Positions 17,949-28,781 of a stretch of 64,000 nucleotides of DNA are shown here, piece after piece. Under the pieces are notes generated by a model that was not told the DNA's origin, ran no database searches, and saw only the letters and a program-made list of their open reading frames with translations. The translations under genes were made by a program, and so were the position numbers. The stretch comes from Candidatus Kuenenia stuttgartensis (GTDB lineage: Bacteria; Planctomycetota; Planctomycetia; Isosphaerales; Isosphaeraceae): positions 86,093 through 150,092 of the forward strand of contig CAMBEP010000005.1 of the NCBI GenBank assembly GCA_945865635.1, read 5' to 3'. Every line of letters begins with the position of its first letter. Position 1 is the stretch's first letter.

Positions 17949-20162
17949 ATGCTTAAATCTTGCAGGGTCGCTATACTGACCCTTCTGGCAGGTGTGGGGT
18001 GGTCGGGTGCCACCTTCGCTTCGTCGTATGGCGGGGCGGCCTCTGTAGGCTGTAGCCCGATGCCATGTGGCGGGTCGTATATTGAATATCGTCTGCAAAA
18101 GCAAACGATTATGCGGACCGTGGCCGAGACTCAGTATGTCCCGCGCCAAGTCACCACTACAAAACAGCTTCTGGAAACGGTCTACAAGCCCCAGACTGTT
18201 ACCGAGATGAAAACCGTCTCGGAAACCGGCCTGAGGGACGAGCTCTTCACAGTCCAAAAACCACTCTATCGCACGGTTCTTCAGGAACAGCGATATACTG
18301 TGCAGCGCCCGGTCCAGCGCACTGTCTATAAAGACGTCGCCTACACCGTCCAGCGACCGGTTCAGGAAACTCACCTCGAAACCCGCCAGTATACGGTCAA
18401 TACACCCGTCAAGGAAACCGTTCTGCAAACCGTCGCTTACAATGTAACGACTCCCGTTCGCGAGACGATTTACCAGGACCAAGCCTATTCCGTCTGCCGC
18501 CCGGTTCAGGAAACCGTTCTCCAGAACGTGCCTGAATACATCAACCGCCCTGTGGTGCAAACCGGTGTCAAAACCGTAGTCGAATGCATCAAGGTTCCGG
18601 TCCAGAAGACCTGCTACCGTACCGTGCCTTACCAGGTCTCAGTGCCTGTGCAGAAAACCGTTCTGCAATCGCAGCAGTACACCCAGATGATCCCCGTCAA
18701 GCAGTGCTCATACCGTGAGGAACAGTACACCGTCCAAAAGCCGGTCTACAACACGGTCATGCAGGAAGTTCGCTACAACGTGAACCGCACTGTTCAGCGC
18801 ACCGTGATCAAGCAAGTGCCTTGCACCTATCAAAAGCCGGTTCAGGAAACGGTCATGCAGACGTGTCAATACACCGTCTGCCGCCCGGTCCAGCAGACAT
18901 CCATGCAGACCATCTCGGAAACAGTCTATCGCACGGTTGCCGAAACCCAGACGGTGGTCGACACCAAAACCATCTGCGTACCGACAACCATTTCCAAGCC
19001 AGTCACACGCACTGTCTGTGAAAAAGTCTGTCAGAAGAGTTATGTCCCAGGCCCTGTGATTTGCAGCAATGGCCAGTGGATTCAGTGCCCAGGCCGCTGG
19101 GAAGAACGAGTCGTAAGTGTGCCTCGCACCATCACAGAGACCATTTGCGAAACGGTCTATCAGCAGCAGACCATCAATTGCGAGCGTCAAGTGACGGTCT
19201 GCAAGCAAGTGCCTGAAGTCATCACGAAGCAAATTCCTGTGACGACCTGCACCATGGTCAGCGAAGTGGTCACCAAGCAAGTTCCGGTCACCGTCTGCAA
19301 GATGGTTTCCGAAACCGTCATCAAGCAAGTTCCTGAAACCGTCTGCGAAGTGGTTCCGACTGAGTGCGTCAAGCAGGTTCCTGTGACCACTTGCAGCATG
19401 GTGGCTCAGGTCTGCAGCCGCATGGTGCCTGTTCAAACCACCGTCATGGTGCCTAAGACCTGCGTTCGCAATGTGCCTGTGACCGTCACGGAAAACGTGA
19501 TCAAGACTTGCTACAAAAATGATCCATACGTGGTGACCACCATGGTCGACCAACGTGTGACAAAGCAAGTTCCTGTGACAATCACCAAGATGGTCAAGGA
19601 ATGCCGGATCAAGCAAGTGCCTGTGACCGTGACCAAAATGGTCCGCGAAACTGCCGTCCGCAAAGTGCCTGTGACCATCTGTAAAATGGTGACCACCCAA
19701 CAGACCAAGCAAGTGCCTGTGACCACCTGCCGAATGGTGACGGAAATCAAGTCCTGCCAGGTGCCTGTCTCGACCTGCCGAATGGTCTCGGAAACGCACA
19801 CCAAGCGCGTCGCCGAAACCGTCTGCGAAATGGTCGCCCAGGAATGCGTCAAGCAAGTCCCAATCACGACCTGCGAAATGCAAACCATTCAGTGCAGCCG
19901 CAAGGTTCCATTCACGGTCTGCAAGCAAGTGCCTGTAACCAAAACGATTTGCGTGCCTGAAACCGTGGCCCGTACTGTGGCAGAAACACACACCGTCATG
20001 GATCCAGTCTGTGTGACCAAGCAAGTGCCTGTCGATGTCTGTGTGCAAGTTCCGGTTGTGGTGCAATGCCCAATCCAGGTCCTGCCAAGCTCGCAAAGCA
20101 TCATGGCCAGCCCACAGACCACCATTGGGGTGAACAAAATCGCTCCTAGCGCCCAGCTTTAA
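17949..20162 (+). CDS. Exported cysteine-rich YTV-repeat protein
   Basis: A 737-residue protein with a signal peptide (MLKSCRVAILTLLAGVGWSG..., cleavage probably near ATFAS-SYG). The rest consists of short repeats of about 16-20 residues, first of the form QYTVxxPVxETVLQ (about 70-330) and then KQVPVTxCKMVxET (about 400-690), many with a cysteine. These match the planctomycete-specific YTV family, reported from their proteinaceous cell walls. Repeats with regularly placed Cys suggest disulfide cross-linking; that is inference. A GAGGAGA site precedes the ATG. A stable hairpin follows. A second, shorter paralogue lies at 59.4 kb. Confidence 0.88.
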   Translation: MLKSCRVAILTLLAGVGWSGATFASSYGGAASVGCSPMPCGGSYIEYRLQKQTIMRTVAETQYVPRQVTTTKQLLETVYKPQTVTEMKTVSETGLRDELFTVQKPLYRTVLQEQRYTVQRPVQRTVYKDVAYTVQRPVQETHLETRQYTVNTPVKETVLQTVAYNVTTPVRETIYQDQAYSVCRPVQETVLQNVPEYINRPVVQTGVKTVVECIKVPVQKTCYRTVPYQVSVPVQKTVLQSQQYTQMIPVKQCSYREEQYTVQKPVYNTVMQEVRYNVNRTVQRTVIKQVPCTYQKPVQETVMQTCQYTVCRPVQQTSMQTISETVYRTVAETQTVVDTKTICVPTTISKPVTRTVCEKVCQKSYVPGPVICSNGQWIQCPGRWEERVVSVPRTITETICETVYQQQTINCERQVTVCKQVPEVITKQIPVTTCTMVSEVVTKQVPVTVCKMVSETVIKQVPETVCEVVPTECVKQVPVTTCSMVAQVCSRMVPVQTTVMVPKTCVRNVPVTVTENVIKTCYKNDPYVVTTMVDQRVTKQVPVTITKMVKECRIKQVPVTVTKMVRETAVRKVPVTICKMVTTQQTKQVPVTTCRMVTEIKSCQVPVSTCRMVSETHTKRVAETVCEMVAQECVKQVPITTCEMQTIQCSRKVPFTVCKQVPVTKTICVPETVARTVAETHTVMDPVCVTKQVPVDVCVQVPVVVQCPIQVLPSSQSIMASPQTTIGVNKIAPSAQL

Positions 20163-20243
20163 TCTGGGACGCCCCTGAAGCGGACGTCATCCGAAAACCT
20201 TTCGGCAGACCTCTGGTTCGTCAAAATGCCTGGACACCAACCC

Positions 20244-20281
20244 CTGTGGCTGAAGAACCTCACAAAGTTCTTCAGCCACAG
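20244..20281 (+). terminator. Hairpin terminator after YTV gene
   Basis: CTGTGGCTGAAGAAC (20244-20258) and GTTCTTCAGCCACAG (20267-20281) form a perfect 15-bp stem with an eight-base loop, followed by TCATTTAAAT. The T tract is weak, but the position 80 bases after the YTV stop fits a transcript end or RNA-stabilising hairpin. Confidence 0.7.
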
Positions 20282-20560
20282 TCATTTAAATCACCATTGA
20301 GCTTCACCAGAAAGCGTCTTCAGGTGATATTCTTTGGAACCCGGGAAAAGCAAAGAAAAAACGCCTGCCAGGGCAGCCCCTATGGGCCCTGAAGGGCAAT
20401 CCGTTCCATGGATTTCATGCGGCTTTCGCTGTTAAATCCATGCCCCGATTCGCATTTCCCAGACCGCCTATTCCCACCGTCGTGGCGAAATGTTATACTA
20501 ATACTTGCCCATCGATATGGTATTCCCTCGCCCGAAGTCTTGGCCCAGGTTTTTACAATC

Positions 20561-23500
20561 ATGATGAAGACGACTCGTTCCAGACGACGAATTCAATTCG
20601 TTTTCTCCGCAGCTTTCGGCCTGATCTGCCTGTGCCGGTTCGACGCGCTGGCGAATGCGGCTGAACCGAAAAAACCGATCGACTTCAACAGGGACATCCG
20701 CCCGATCCTTTCCGACAACTGTTTTTCGTGTCACGGGCCTGATGAAAAGCAGCGCAAGTCCAAATTGCGGCTCGACACCCAGAGCGGCCTCTTTTCGCCG
20801 CACGATGGCGGTTTGATCGTCAAACCCGGCAACCTGACAGAGAGCGAAATCTTCCAGCGCATCACGTCCACCGACAAAGACGAAGTCATGCCACCGCCGG
20901 AGACCAACAAAAAGCTGAAGCCGGAACAAGTGCAACTGGTTCGCGAATGGATCAGCCAGGGGGCCCCGTTTCAGCAGCACTGGTCGTATGCGGTCCCAGT
21001 CAAGCAAGCCGAACCCAAGGCAGAGACCACTTGGGCCAAGTCGCCCATCGATAAGTTTCTGCTCTCTGAAATGGCCAAAAAAGGCCTGACTCCAAACAAC
21101 ACAGCCACCAAAGAGACCCTGATCCGCCGACTGACACTCGACCTGACCGGCCTTCCACCGACACTGCCGGAAGTCAGCGCCTTCCTTGCAGACAACTCGC
21201 CAAACGCTTACGACAAGCTTGTAGACAGGCTGATCAATTCCCCCCAGTATGGCGAAAACATGGCCCGCGGCTGGCTTGATGTGGCCCGATATGCTGACAC
21301 CCACGGCCTGCACCTCGACAACGAACGCTCCATGTGGCCTTACCGCGACTGGGTCGTCAAAGCCTTTAACGAAAATCTCCCCTACGACCAGTTCACCATC
21401 TGGCAGCTTGCCGGCGATCAACTCCCCAACCCCACGACCGATCAGCAAGTCGCCTCGGGATTCAATCGCTGCAATGTGACCACCAGTGAAGGTGGCTCGA
21501 TCGACGCTGAACTGCTGGTCCGATATGCAGTCGACCGTGCCGACACCACATCCGCCGTCTTCATGGGACTCACGGCCGGCTGTGCCGTCTGCCACGACCA
21601 CAAATTTGACCCCATCAGCCAAAAAGATTTCTACTCCCTCTATTCGTTCTTTTACAACCTGGCCGACCCGGCCATGGATGGAAATCGGGTCGACACCCCG
21701 CCCATCCTCAAGCTCCCAACCGATGCCCAAAAGAAAAAGATCGCCGAACTCGACAAGCAGATTAGCGATTCTGAAAAACAGCTTCGGGAAAAGCTCCTCA
21801 CCGTGGTCTATGCCGACCCGGCCACCCTCAGCCCAGCCCCACCGGTTGTCAAGCTTGACAATGTCCTGTTTGACGACACCATACCGGCCGGCAGCAAAGT
21901 GGCCACCAACGATGGCAGCCCCGCCATCCGGATCGTCGAGGGCAAAGCCGCGGCGGGCAAGGCCTTTATCGAACGAACCAGTCCTGGCCTGGCACAAGAT
22001 ATATTTACCGAGCTCAAGCAACCCCTCGAACTGCCGCGCCAAGGCGACTTCAGCGTGGCCGTCAGGCTCGACCCCAAAAATCCGCCCAAAGCCGTCATGG
22101 TCCAGCTCAATATCAACGGTGCATGGACTTATCGCGCCGTCTGGGGCGATGCCAACTCCATCCCCTACGGCACTTTGGCAACTCCGGAGCGGCTCGCCGC
22201 CGGCGATCTGCCAAAGCCAGGCGAATGGGCCACCCTGAGCTTTGATCTGGCCAAATTTCAGGTCAAGCCTGAGATGAAGCTCACAGGTTTCGCATTCACC
22301 CAGTTCGGAGGAACAGTGGGCTGGGACAATCTGGTTGTGCATGGCGAAAAGAATCCCGCCCGCGATGCCTCCGAATCCTTTGCCGTCTGGGCCCGTAGCC
22401 AGACCCCAAAAACAATCCCCAGCTTCCCGGCCGACCTTCAGCCAACCCTCCAAAAGAAGGTGACAGACCGAACTCTGGCCGACACCCGCAAACTTGAAGA
22501 TTACTACCTGATGAACGTCTGGTCGGGCGGCTCAAAAGCCTTTGGACCAATTCGCGATGTCATGGCCAAGGCCAACCAGGAGAAAACCGGCATCGAAGCA
22601 CAAATCCCATTCACCTTCGTCAGCCGCGACCTGGATCAGCCCCGTCAGGCTCATATCCTCTTCCGAGGCCAATACGACAAGCCTCGCGAACCAGTCAGCT
22701 CTGCAACCCCTGCATTCCTGCCGCCCATGAAACTGGCTGACATGAAAGCCCGGGCCACCCGACTTGATTTGGCCAAATGGCTCACGGCCGCTGACCATCC
22801 GCTGATGGCCCGCGTGACTGTAAACCGTTACTGGCAGCAGTTTTTTGGTACTGGCTTGGTCAAAACGGCCGGCGACTTCGGGTCGCAGGGCGAGCCACCC
22901 GTCAATCAGCCTTTGCTGGACTGGCTGGCCGTCGACTTTCGTGAGAATGGCTGGAATGTCAAGCGGCTTGTGCGCCTGATGGTCACCTCGGCCGCATACA
23001 CGCAGGACTCCAAGGCCGACCCAAAAAAGCTGAACATCGACCCTGAAAACCGGCTCCTTTCCCATGGCCCCCGGTTCCGTCTCGACGCCGAGGTCCTGCG
23101 CGACCAGGCTTTGGCGGTCTCAGGTCTCTTGAATCCTCAGTTTGGCGGCAAGGGCGTCAGAACCTATCAGCCAATCAATATCTGGGAGCCCGTGGGATTT
23201 ACCGGTTCAAACACTCAGATTTATAAACAGGATGAAGGCCCAGCCCTTTACCGCAGAAGCCTTTACATGTTCTGGAAGCGGACTGCGCCACACCCGGCCA
23301 TGACCACGTTCGACGCCCCCAGCCGCGAAAGCTTCTGTGTCCGCCGCGAGCGATCCAACACACCCCTTCAGGCCCTGGTCCTGATGAACGATGTGCAGCA
23401 CTATGAAGCCGCCCGAAGCCTCGCCCAAAGGCTGATGCTCGAAGGCGGCAAGAGCCCTGACGAACGCCTGGCCTGGGGCTTCCGGCTCGTCACTGCCCGC

Positions 23501-23707
23501 CCGCCTGGATCCAATGAGCTGGCACTTCTCAAGTCACTTCTGGCTGAAGAGCTGGCTCGCTACAAGATAGCGCCCGAGGCCGCAAAAAAAGCGATTTCAA
23601 ACGGCCAATCCAAACCCAATCCGGCACTCGACCCTGCCGAACTTGCTGCCTACACCTTAGTGGGCAATTTACTCCTGAACCTCGACGAAACCGTCATGAA
23701 AAACTGA
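20561..23707 (+). CDS. PSCyt1/DUF1549/DUF1553 cytochrome-type protein
   Basis: A 1049-residue exported protein. After a signal peptide ending near ALANAAEP comes the planctomycete cytochrome C domain with CFSCH, the DUF1549 domain containing CAVCHDHKFDP, a jelly-roll-like middle section (about 420-610), and the C-terminal DUF1553 domain with RVTVNRYWQQFFGTGLV and FDAPSRESFCVRRERSNTP. Two CxxCH motifs could bind heme c. The start at 20561 (MMK...) is preferred because the upstream 51 codons do not resemble a signal. The DUF1501 partner follows after 24 bases. These pairs are widespread in Planctomycetota; their substrate is unproven. Confidence 0.92.
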   Translation: MMKTTRSRRRIQFVFSAAFGLICLCRFDALANAAEPKKPIDFNRDIRPILSDNCFSCHGPDEKQRKSKLRLDTQSGLFSPHDGGLIVKPGNLTESEIFQRITSTDKDEVMPPPETNKKLKPEQVQLVREWISQGAPFQQHWSYAVPVKQAEPKAETTWAKSPIDKFLLSEMAKKGLTPNNTATKETLIRRLTLDLTGLPPTLPEVSAFLADNSPNAYDKLVDRLINSPQYGENMARGWLDVARYADTHGLHLDNERSMWPYRDWVVKAFNENLPYDQFTIWQLAGDQLPNPTTDQQVASGFNRCNVTTSEGGSIDAELLVRYAVDRADTTSAVFMGLTAGCAVCHDHKFDPISQKDFYSLYSFFYNLADPAMDGNRVDTPPILKLPTDAQKKKIAELDKQISDSEKQLREKLLTVVYADPATLSPAPPVVKLDNVLFDDTIPAGSKVATNDGSPAIRIVEGKAAAGKAFIERTSPGLAQDIFTELKQPLELPRQGDFSVAVRLDPKNPPKAVMVQLNINGAWTYRAVWGDANSIPYGTLATPERLAAGDLPKPGEWATLSFDLAKFQVKPEMKLTGFAFTQFGGTVGWDNLVVHGEKNPARDASESFAVWARSQTPKTIPSFPADLQPTLQKKVTDRTLADTRKLEDYYLMNVWSGGSKAFGPIRDVMAKANQEKTGIEAQIPFTFVSRDLDQPRQAHILFRGQYDKPREPVSSATPAFLPPMKLADMKARATRLDLAKWLTAADHPLMARVTVNRYWQQFFGTGLVKTAGDFGSQGEPPVNQPLLDWLAVDFRENGWNVKRLVRLMVTSAAYTQDSKADPKKLNIDPENRLLSHGPRFRLDAEVLRDQALAVSGLLNPQFGGKGVRTYQPINIWEPVGFTGSNTQIYKQDEGPALYRRSLYMFWKRTAPHPAMTTFDAPSRESFCVRRERSNTPLQALVLMNDVQHYEAARSLAQRLMLEGGKSPDERLAWGFRLVTARPPGSNELALLKSLLAEELARYKIAPEAAKKAISNGQSKPNPALDPAELAAYTLVGNLLLNLDETVMKN

Positions 23708-23731
23708 CGTAACCGGAGTCAATCAAAAGCT

Positions 23732-25228
23732 ATGAGCGATCAATCCTTCGAAAAGCCGTTACACGAATACCTAGTCGCCCAGACACGTCGCCAGTTGCTT
23801 GCCTCGGCGGGCCTCTCGGCCGGTTCCATTGCCCTGGCAGGCTTGTTGGGCCAGACGAATCAGGCGACTGCCGCCGACGGCAAGAATTACGGCTCCAGCG
23901 TGCATCCCTCCATGCCTGGTTTGCCCCACTTCCCGGCCAAAGCCAAGCGCATCATTTATCTACACTGGAACGGTGCTCCGTCCCAGCTTGATACCTGGGA
24001 TTACAAACCCGACCTTCACAAGCACTTCGGGATTGACCTTCCCGAATCTGTGCGTAAAGGGCAGCGCCTGACCACAATGACATCCGGTCAGGCCAAGTTC
24101 CCTGTGGCTCCGTCCAAGTTCAAGTTCACCCAAATGGGCCAGAGCGGAATGTGGGCCAGCGAACTGCTGCCTCACATCGGCACGCAGGTCGACAAACTTG
24201 CCCTGATGCGCACGGTATTCACCAATGCCATAAATCACGACCCTGCCTGCACATTTGTCATGACAGGCTCAGAAATCCCGGGCAAGGCGAGTCTGGGTTC
24301 GTGGCTGGCGTATGGTCTTGGGTCTGAGAATGAGGATCTGCCTGCATTCGTTGTGCTGACACCCTCGTGGTCGTCCAAAGGCGGTGCCCAGGCGCTCTTT
24401 ACGCGGATGTGGTCGGCAGGTTATCTCCCCGGTAAATTTTCGGGAGTTGCCTTGCGTGGCCAGGGCGATCCTGTGCTTTACATTCAGAACCCCGATGGCG
24501 TGGCCCGCGACGATCGGAGACGCATGCTGGACACGCTCAACAAGCTCAATCAGTCCAATTACGAGCGATACGCCGACCCGGACACCCTGACACGCATCGC
24601 CCAGTATGAAATGGCCTTCCGGATGCAGGCAAGCGTGCCAGATCTGACCGATTTCTCGAACGAGTCAAAAGAAACCCTTGACCTTTACGGGCCTGAAGTC
24701 ACCAAGCCGGGGACTTATGCCGCAAGCTGCCTGCTGGCTCGCCGCCTGGCAGAGCGCAATGTTCGTGCTGTACAAATCTTGCACCGGGGCTGGGATCAGC
24801 ACAACAACTTGCCTACCGAAATTGCATACCAGTGCAAGGATGTTGATCAGCCAACAGCCGCCCTTCTCAAAGACCTTGAAAGGCGAGGGCTTCTGGAAGA
24901 CACCCTGGTGGTCTGCGGCGGCGAATTTGGCAGAACCGTCTATTCGCAAGGTGCCCTGACCAAAGAGAATTACGGCCGCGACCACCACCCGAAGAACTTC
25001 TGCATGTGGATGGCGGGTGCAGGTATCAAGGGCGGAACCGTGTATGGCGAGACCGACGATTTCAGCTACAATATTGCCAAAGATCCCGTCAATCTAAACG
25101 ACCTGAACGCCACGGTTCTACACACACTTGGCATAGACCACCGCCGGTTCGTCTTCCCATTCCAAGGGCTCGACCAGCGGCTGACAGGTGTTGAACCCGC
25201 TCAGATCGTCAAGGGCATTCTGGCATAA
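23732..25228 (+). CDS. DUF1501 protein with Tat-like signal
   Basis: A 498-residue protein. [19 protein letters not shown] near the N-terminus resembles a Tat signal. The mature part has [56 protein letters not shown] and a terminal [12 protein letters not shown] segment, all DUF1501 hallmarks within the alkaline phosphatase-like superfamily. It follows its PSCyt1 partner directly and is probably exported folded to the periplasm. A CCGGAG ribosome site precedes it. Confidence 0.93.
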   Translation: MSDQSFEKPLHEYLVAQTRRQLLASAGLSAGSIALAGLLGQTNQATAADGKNYGSSVHPSMPGLPHFPAKAKRIIYLHWNGAPSQLDTWDYKPDLHKHFGIDLPESVRKGQRLTTMTSGQAKFPVAPSKFKFTQMGQSGMWASELLPHIGTQVDKLALMRTVFTNAINHDPACTFVMTGSEIPGKASLGSWLAYGLGSENEDLPAFVVLTPSWSSKGGAQALFTRMWSAGYLPGKFSGVALRGQGDPVLYIQNPDGVARDDRRRMLDTLNKLNQSNYERYADPDTLTRIAQYEMAFRMQASVPDLTDFSNESKETLDLYGPEVTKPGTYAASCLLARRLAERNVRAVQILHRGWDQHNNLPTEIAYQCKDVDQPTAALLKDLERRGLLEDTLVVCGGEFGRTVYSQGALTKENYGRDHHPKNFCMWMAGAGIKGGTVYGETDDFSYNIAKDPVNLNDLNATVLHTLGIDHRRFVFPFQGLDQRLTGVEPAQIVKGILA

Positions 25229-25279
25229 GAGACGATCCAATAACGACTTAATCCATCCCATATCAGGAATCGGCGGCCC

Positions 25280-28200
25280 ATGCATACGTCACATCAGCCT
25301 CATGGCAAGTGGCTCCTGAGAGTCGGTTTTGCACTATGTTTCACTGTGTGCAGGGCCGTTGCTGCGGCTCCCGAACCAGCCGGTGCCGCCGTCGATTTCA
25401 ATCGCGACATTCGGCCCATTCTTTCAAGCCGGTGTCTGAGTTGTCATGGGGTGGACGAATCCGCCCGCAAGGCGGAACTGAGGCTTGACCAGCGTGCGGA
25501 TGTGGTTCGAAACCGCGACGGCTCGCAGGTGATCAAGCCAGGAAGCATTACGGAGAGTGAGCTCATTGCCCGGATCAGCAGCCCGGACAAGGACGAAGTC
25601 ATGCCGCCGCCCAAGTCTGGGCCACCGCTCAAGCCAGAAGAGATTGATCTGCTCAGGCGATGGGTGGGGCAAGGTGCAAAATATGCGGAACACTGGGCTT
25701 TTCTTCCAGTGGCAAGCCCTAATATGCCAACAACTTCGAACGATTCCTGGGCAAAATCGCCAATTGATCGATTCATTCTCAACCGTCTTGATCAGGCCGG
25801 CCTGAAGCCCGCAAAGCCAGCCGACAAGCCCACATGGATTCGTCGCTTAAGCCTTGACTTGACAGGCCTTCCGCCAACGCCTGCCGAGGTTGACGCTTAT
25901 CTTTCAGATAGCTCACCCGGTGCGGCTCAGAAGGTGGTGGACCGACTTTTGGATTCGCCCCATTTCGGCGAACGCATGGCCAGAATCTGGCTCGACCTGG
26001 CCCGCTATGCCGACAGTAAAGGATATGGTTCAGACCCCTTACGCGAATACATGTGGCGCTATCGCGACTGGGTCATTGATGCCTTCAACCGCAACCTGCC
26101 TTACGACCGGTTTATTACCGACCAGATTGCGGGCGACCTCATCCCGAACGCCACCAACGACCAAATGCTGGCCACAGCCTTCCACCGCAACACGATGGCC
26201 AACGACGAAGGCGGAACGGACGACGAGGAGTTTCGAGTGGCCGCGATCAAAGATCGGGTCGACACCACCGGTCAAGTCTTCATGGGCCTGACCGTGGGCT
26301 GTGCCAAGTGCCACACTCACAAATTTGATCCGATCAGCCAGCGCGAGTATTACCAGCTTTTTGCCATATTCAACCAGACCGAAGACAACGACAACCCCAG
26401 CGACGAGCCTCGAATACCCACGCCCACTCCAGCCCAGGCCACCCAGATTGCCGGCCTGGAGCAAAAGATCAAGGCATTGGCGAACTTGCCGGTGCCCAAG
26501 GGGAAGGCATTTGACGATGCCATGGCCCGATGGACGGAATCCGTGCGCCGGGGAACCGCATGGCAGGTTGTTCGTCCCACGCACCTTGAAACCACCAAAG
26601 ATCGCACTGTTGTCGTCAATTCCAATAGTGAAGTGATCGCAAAAGGCACGGCCCTGAAAGCCACGGACACGATCCAATTGAAAGTGCCAAAAGGCACAAC
26701 AGCCATTAGGCTTGAAACCCTGGCCGACGAGACCGAAATCAAAGGCCCCGGCCTGAATGCCCATGGAAATTTTGTCCTGAGCAATATTTCAGGCACTCTT
26801 GACGATGGCAAAAAGGCCTTGAGTGGTGCGAGATATGTCCGGATCGAACTGCCTGGCAGCGAGCGCATGATCTCCCTGGCTGAAGTACAAGTCTATCGTG
26901 GGCAAGAGAATATCGCAACCAAAGCAAGTGCATCACAATCTTCCACAGATTTTGCTGGCTCAGCCGCACTGGCCATTGACGGCAACACCAATGGCGATTT
27001 CAATTCGGGCAAATCCGTGACCCACACCGCCGTTTCCAAAGACCCTTGGTGGGAACTTGACCTAAAAGATCAGGCTGGCCAAGTGGATCGTGTCAATATC
27101 TGGAATCGAACTGACAGCAGTCTCGAATTCCGGCTTGCCGGTGCAGTGCTCAGCTTGCTTGATGCCAACCGCAAGCCCTTGTTTAGTCAGATATTGACAG
27201 AGCCTCCGAAACCAAATCGCGAGCTGGTTTTGGGCGGCCCGAAGCCGGTCTCGTTTGCATCGGCAAGTTCAAGCCACGATCAGCCAGGCTTTGAAGTGAG
27301 TCGAGCAATTGCACCCGCCAAGGCTGGCAAAAACGAGGGATGGGCCATTGGTGGCCTGTTAGGCCGAACCCATGAAGCAATTTTCCGGGTATCAACCCCA
27401 CTACCGACTGGCACCCTGACACTGAAACTGGCCCAGAATTGGGGTGAGAGCCACACACTCGGACGCTACAAATTCACGATTTCCACAGATTCGGAGCCTG
27501 GTCTCGCCTTGCCGGTAGCCATTCGTGACCTAGCCATCGGTTGTGACTGTTGCCGAGCCCCCGCCGACGTGATTAAACTTTCGGAATACTACTGGCGTCA
27601 TATCGCTCCTGAGACCAAGACCTCTGCCAAAGAGCGTACAACACTTGAGCAAGAGCTTTCCAAGTTGCGTGCACAGGTGGTCAAAACTCCTGTTTTAAAA
27701 GAACTTCCAGCCGATAAGCGGCGCAAGACCAATATTCTGGTCAAAGGCAATTACACACAGCCCGGCGATGTTGTAGCCCCACGTGTTCTAGGCAGCTTTC
27801 ATCCTCTGAAGGCCGAGAAAGGGCGAGACCTGACGCGTCTGGACCTGGCTGGCTGGGTCACGGACAAGTCGAATCCACTGACGGCCAGGGTTGCTGTTAA
27901 CCGTTTTTGGGCCATGATTTATGGCCGCGGCCTGGTGGAAACCGAGGAAGATTTTGGAACTCAGGGGCGTTCGCCATCGCATCCGGAATTGCTGGACTAT
28001 CTGGCAACCAGTTTCATGGAAAATGGCTGGGATGTGAAGCGGCTGCTCTCCCAGATTGTCTTGACCTCGACCTATTCCCAATCTTCCCAGATGAGTGAAA
28101 AGGCGAGCCAGATAGACCCTCGCAACGACTTGTTTTCGCATTATCCGAGAAGTCGTCTCGACGCCGAAACGATTCGCGACCAAGCCTTGGCCGTCAGTGG

Positions 28201-28774
28201 CCTGTTTAGCCCAACCATAGGTGGACCATCAGTTTATCCTCCTCAGCCTGCCAATATCTGGCAAGCCGCATTCAATGGCCAGCGCACATGGCCGACCAGC
28301 TCCGGCCCTGATAAATATCGCCGCGGGCTTTACACCTTCTGGCGTCGCACGACCCCCTATCCATCGATGTCTGCATTTGATGCGCCCAGCCGCGAGGTCT
28401 GTTCGATCCGCCGGATTGGTTCCAATACGCCCCTCCAGGCCTATGTCACATTGAACGACCCTGTCTTTGTGGAAGCCGCCCAGGCTCTGGCCCGTCGGAT
28501 GATCCGCGATGGTGGCGTAACACCTGACTCCCGGATATCCTACGGCTACAAGCTGGTCACTTCGCGAGCGATCACTCCCGAACGGTTGAGTGTATTGAAT
28601 GCGCTTTGGACTCAGGAACGTGACCGCTACAAGGCCGACCCCATGGCGGCCAAAGCGATGGCTGAAAGCCAGTTGGGAGCCTTGCCCGCAGGTATCCCGA
28701 CAGACGAAGCCGCAGCTCTAAGCGTGATTGGCAACGTACTTTTGAATCTTGATGCGGCTCTGACGAAAGGTTGA
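25280..28774 (+). CDS. PSCyt1/DUF1549/DUF1553 protein with discoidin-like domain
   Basis: A 1164-residue exported protein, the larger of the two cytochrome-type proteins in this run. The signal peptide ends near RAVAAAPEP. Motifs in order: CLSCH (PSCyt1), CAKCHTHKFDP (DUF1549), then an inserted F5/8-type C (discoidin-like) section at about 530-630 with AEVQVYRGQENIATKASAS and WWELDL, a second insert with IGCDCC, and the DUF1553 domain with FDAPSREVCSIRRIGSNTP. The discoidin-like insert usually binds carbohydrate, so a polysaccharide-related role is plausible but inferred. Its DUF1501 partner begins seven bases downstream. Confidence 0.92.
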   Translation: MHTSHQPHGKWLLRVGFALCFTVCRAVAAAPEPAGAAVDFNRDIRPILSSRCLSCHGVDESARKAELRLDQRADVVRNRDGSQVIKPGSITESELIARISSPDKDEVMPPPKSGPPLKPEEIDLLRRWVGQGAKYAEHWAFLPVASPNMPTTSNDSWAKSPIDRFILNRLDQAGLKPAKPADKPTWIRRLSLDLTGLPPTPAEVDAYLSDSSPGAAQKVVDRLLDSPHFGERMARIWLDLARYADSKGYGSDPLREYMWRYRDWVIDAFNRNLPYDRFITDQIAGDLIPNATNDQMLATAFHRNTMANDEGGTDDEEFRVAAIKDRVDTTGQVFMGLTVGCAKCHTHKFDPISQREYYQLFAIFNQTEDNDNPSDEPRIPTPTPAQATQIAGLEQKIKALANLPVPKGKAFDDAMARWTESVRRGTAWQVVRPTHLETTKDRTVVVNSNSEVIAKGTALKATDTIQLKVPKGTTAIRLETLADETEIKGPGLNAHGNFVLSNISGTLDDGKKALSGARYVRIELPGSERMISLAEVQVYRGQENIATKASASQSSTDFAGSAALAIDGNTNGDFNSGKSVTHTAVSKDPWWELDLKDQAGQVDRVNIWNRTDSSLEFRLAGAVLSLLDANRKPLFSQILTEPPKPNRELVLGGPKPVSFASASSSHDQPGFEVSRAIAPAKAGKNEGWAIGGLLGRTHEAIFRVSTPLPTGTLTLKLAQNWGESHTLGRYKFTISTDSEPGLALPVAIRDLAIGCDCCRAPADVIKLSEYYWRHIAPETKTSAKERTTLEQELSKLRAQVVKTPVLKELPADKRRKTNILVKGNYTQPGDVVAPRVLGSFHPLKAEKGRDLTRLDLAGWVTDKSNPLTARVAVNRFWAMIYGRGLVETEEDFGTQGRSPSHPELLDYLATSFMENGWDVKRLLSQIVLTSTYSQSSQMSEKASQIDPRNDLFSHYPRSRLDAETIRDQALAVSGLFSPTIGGPSVYPPQPANIWQAAFNGQRTWPTSSGPDKYRRGLYTFWRRTTPYPSMSAFDAPSREVCSIRRIGSNTPLQAYVTLNDPVFVEAAQALARRMIRDGGVTPDSRISYGYKLVTSRAITPERLSVLNALWTQERDRYKADPMAAKAMAESQLGALPAGIPTDEAAALSVIGNVLLNLDAALTKG

Positions 28775-28781
28775 TCCGGTC

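Noticed and set aside
18708..20096. 462-codon open frame on the - strand
   Set aside because: Opposite the YTV gene; its His/Asp-rich repetition mirrors the YTV repeats.
20498..22453. 651-codon open frame on the - strand
   Set aside because: It lies opposite the PSCyt1 gene, whose domains and motifs are clear; the frame is a by-product of codon use.
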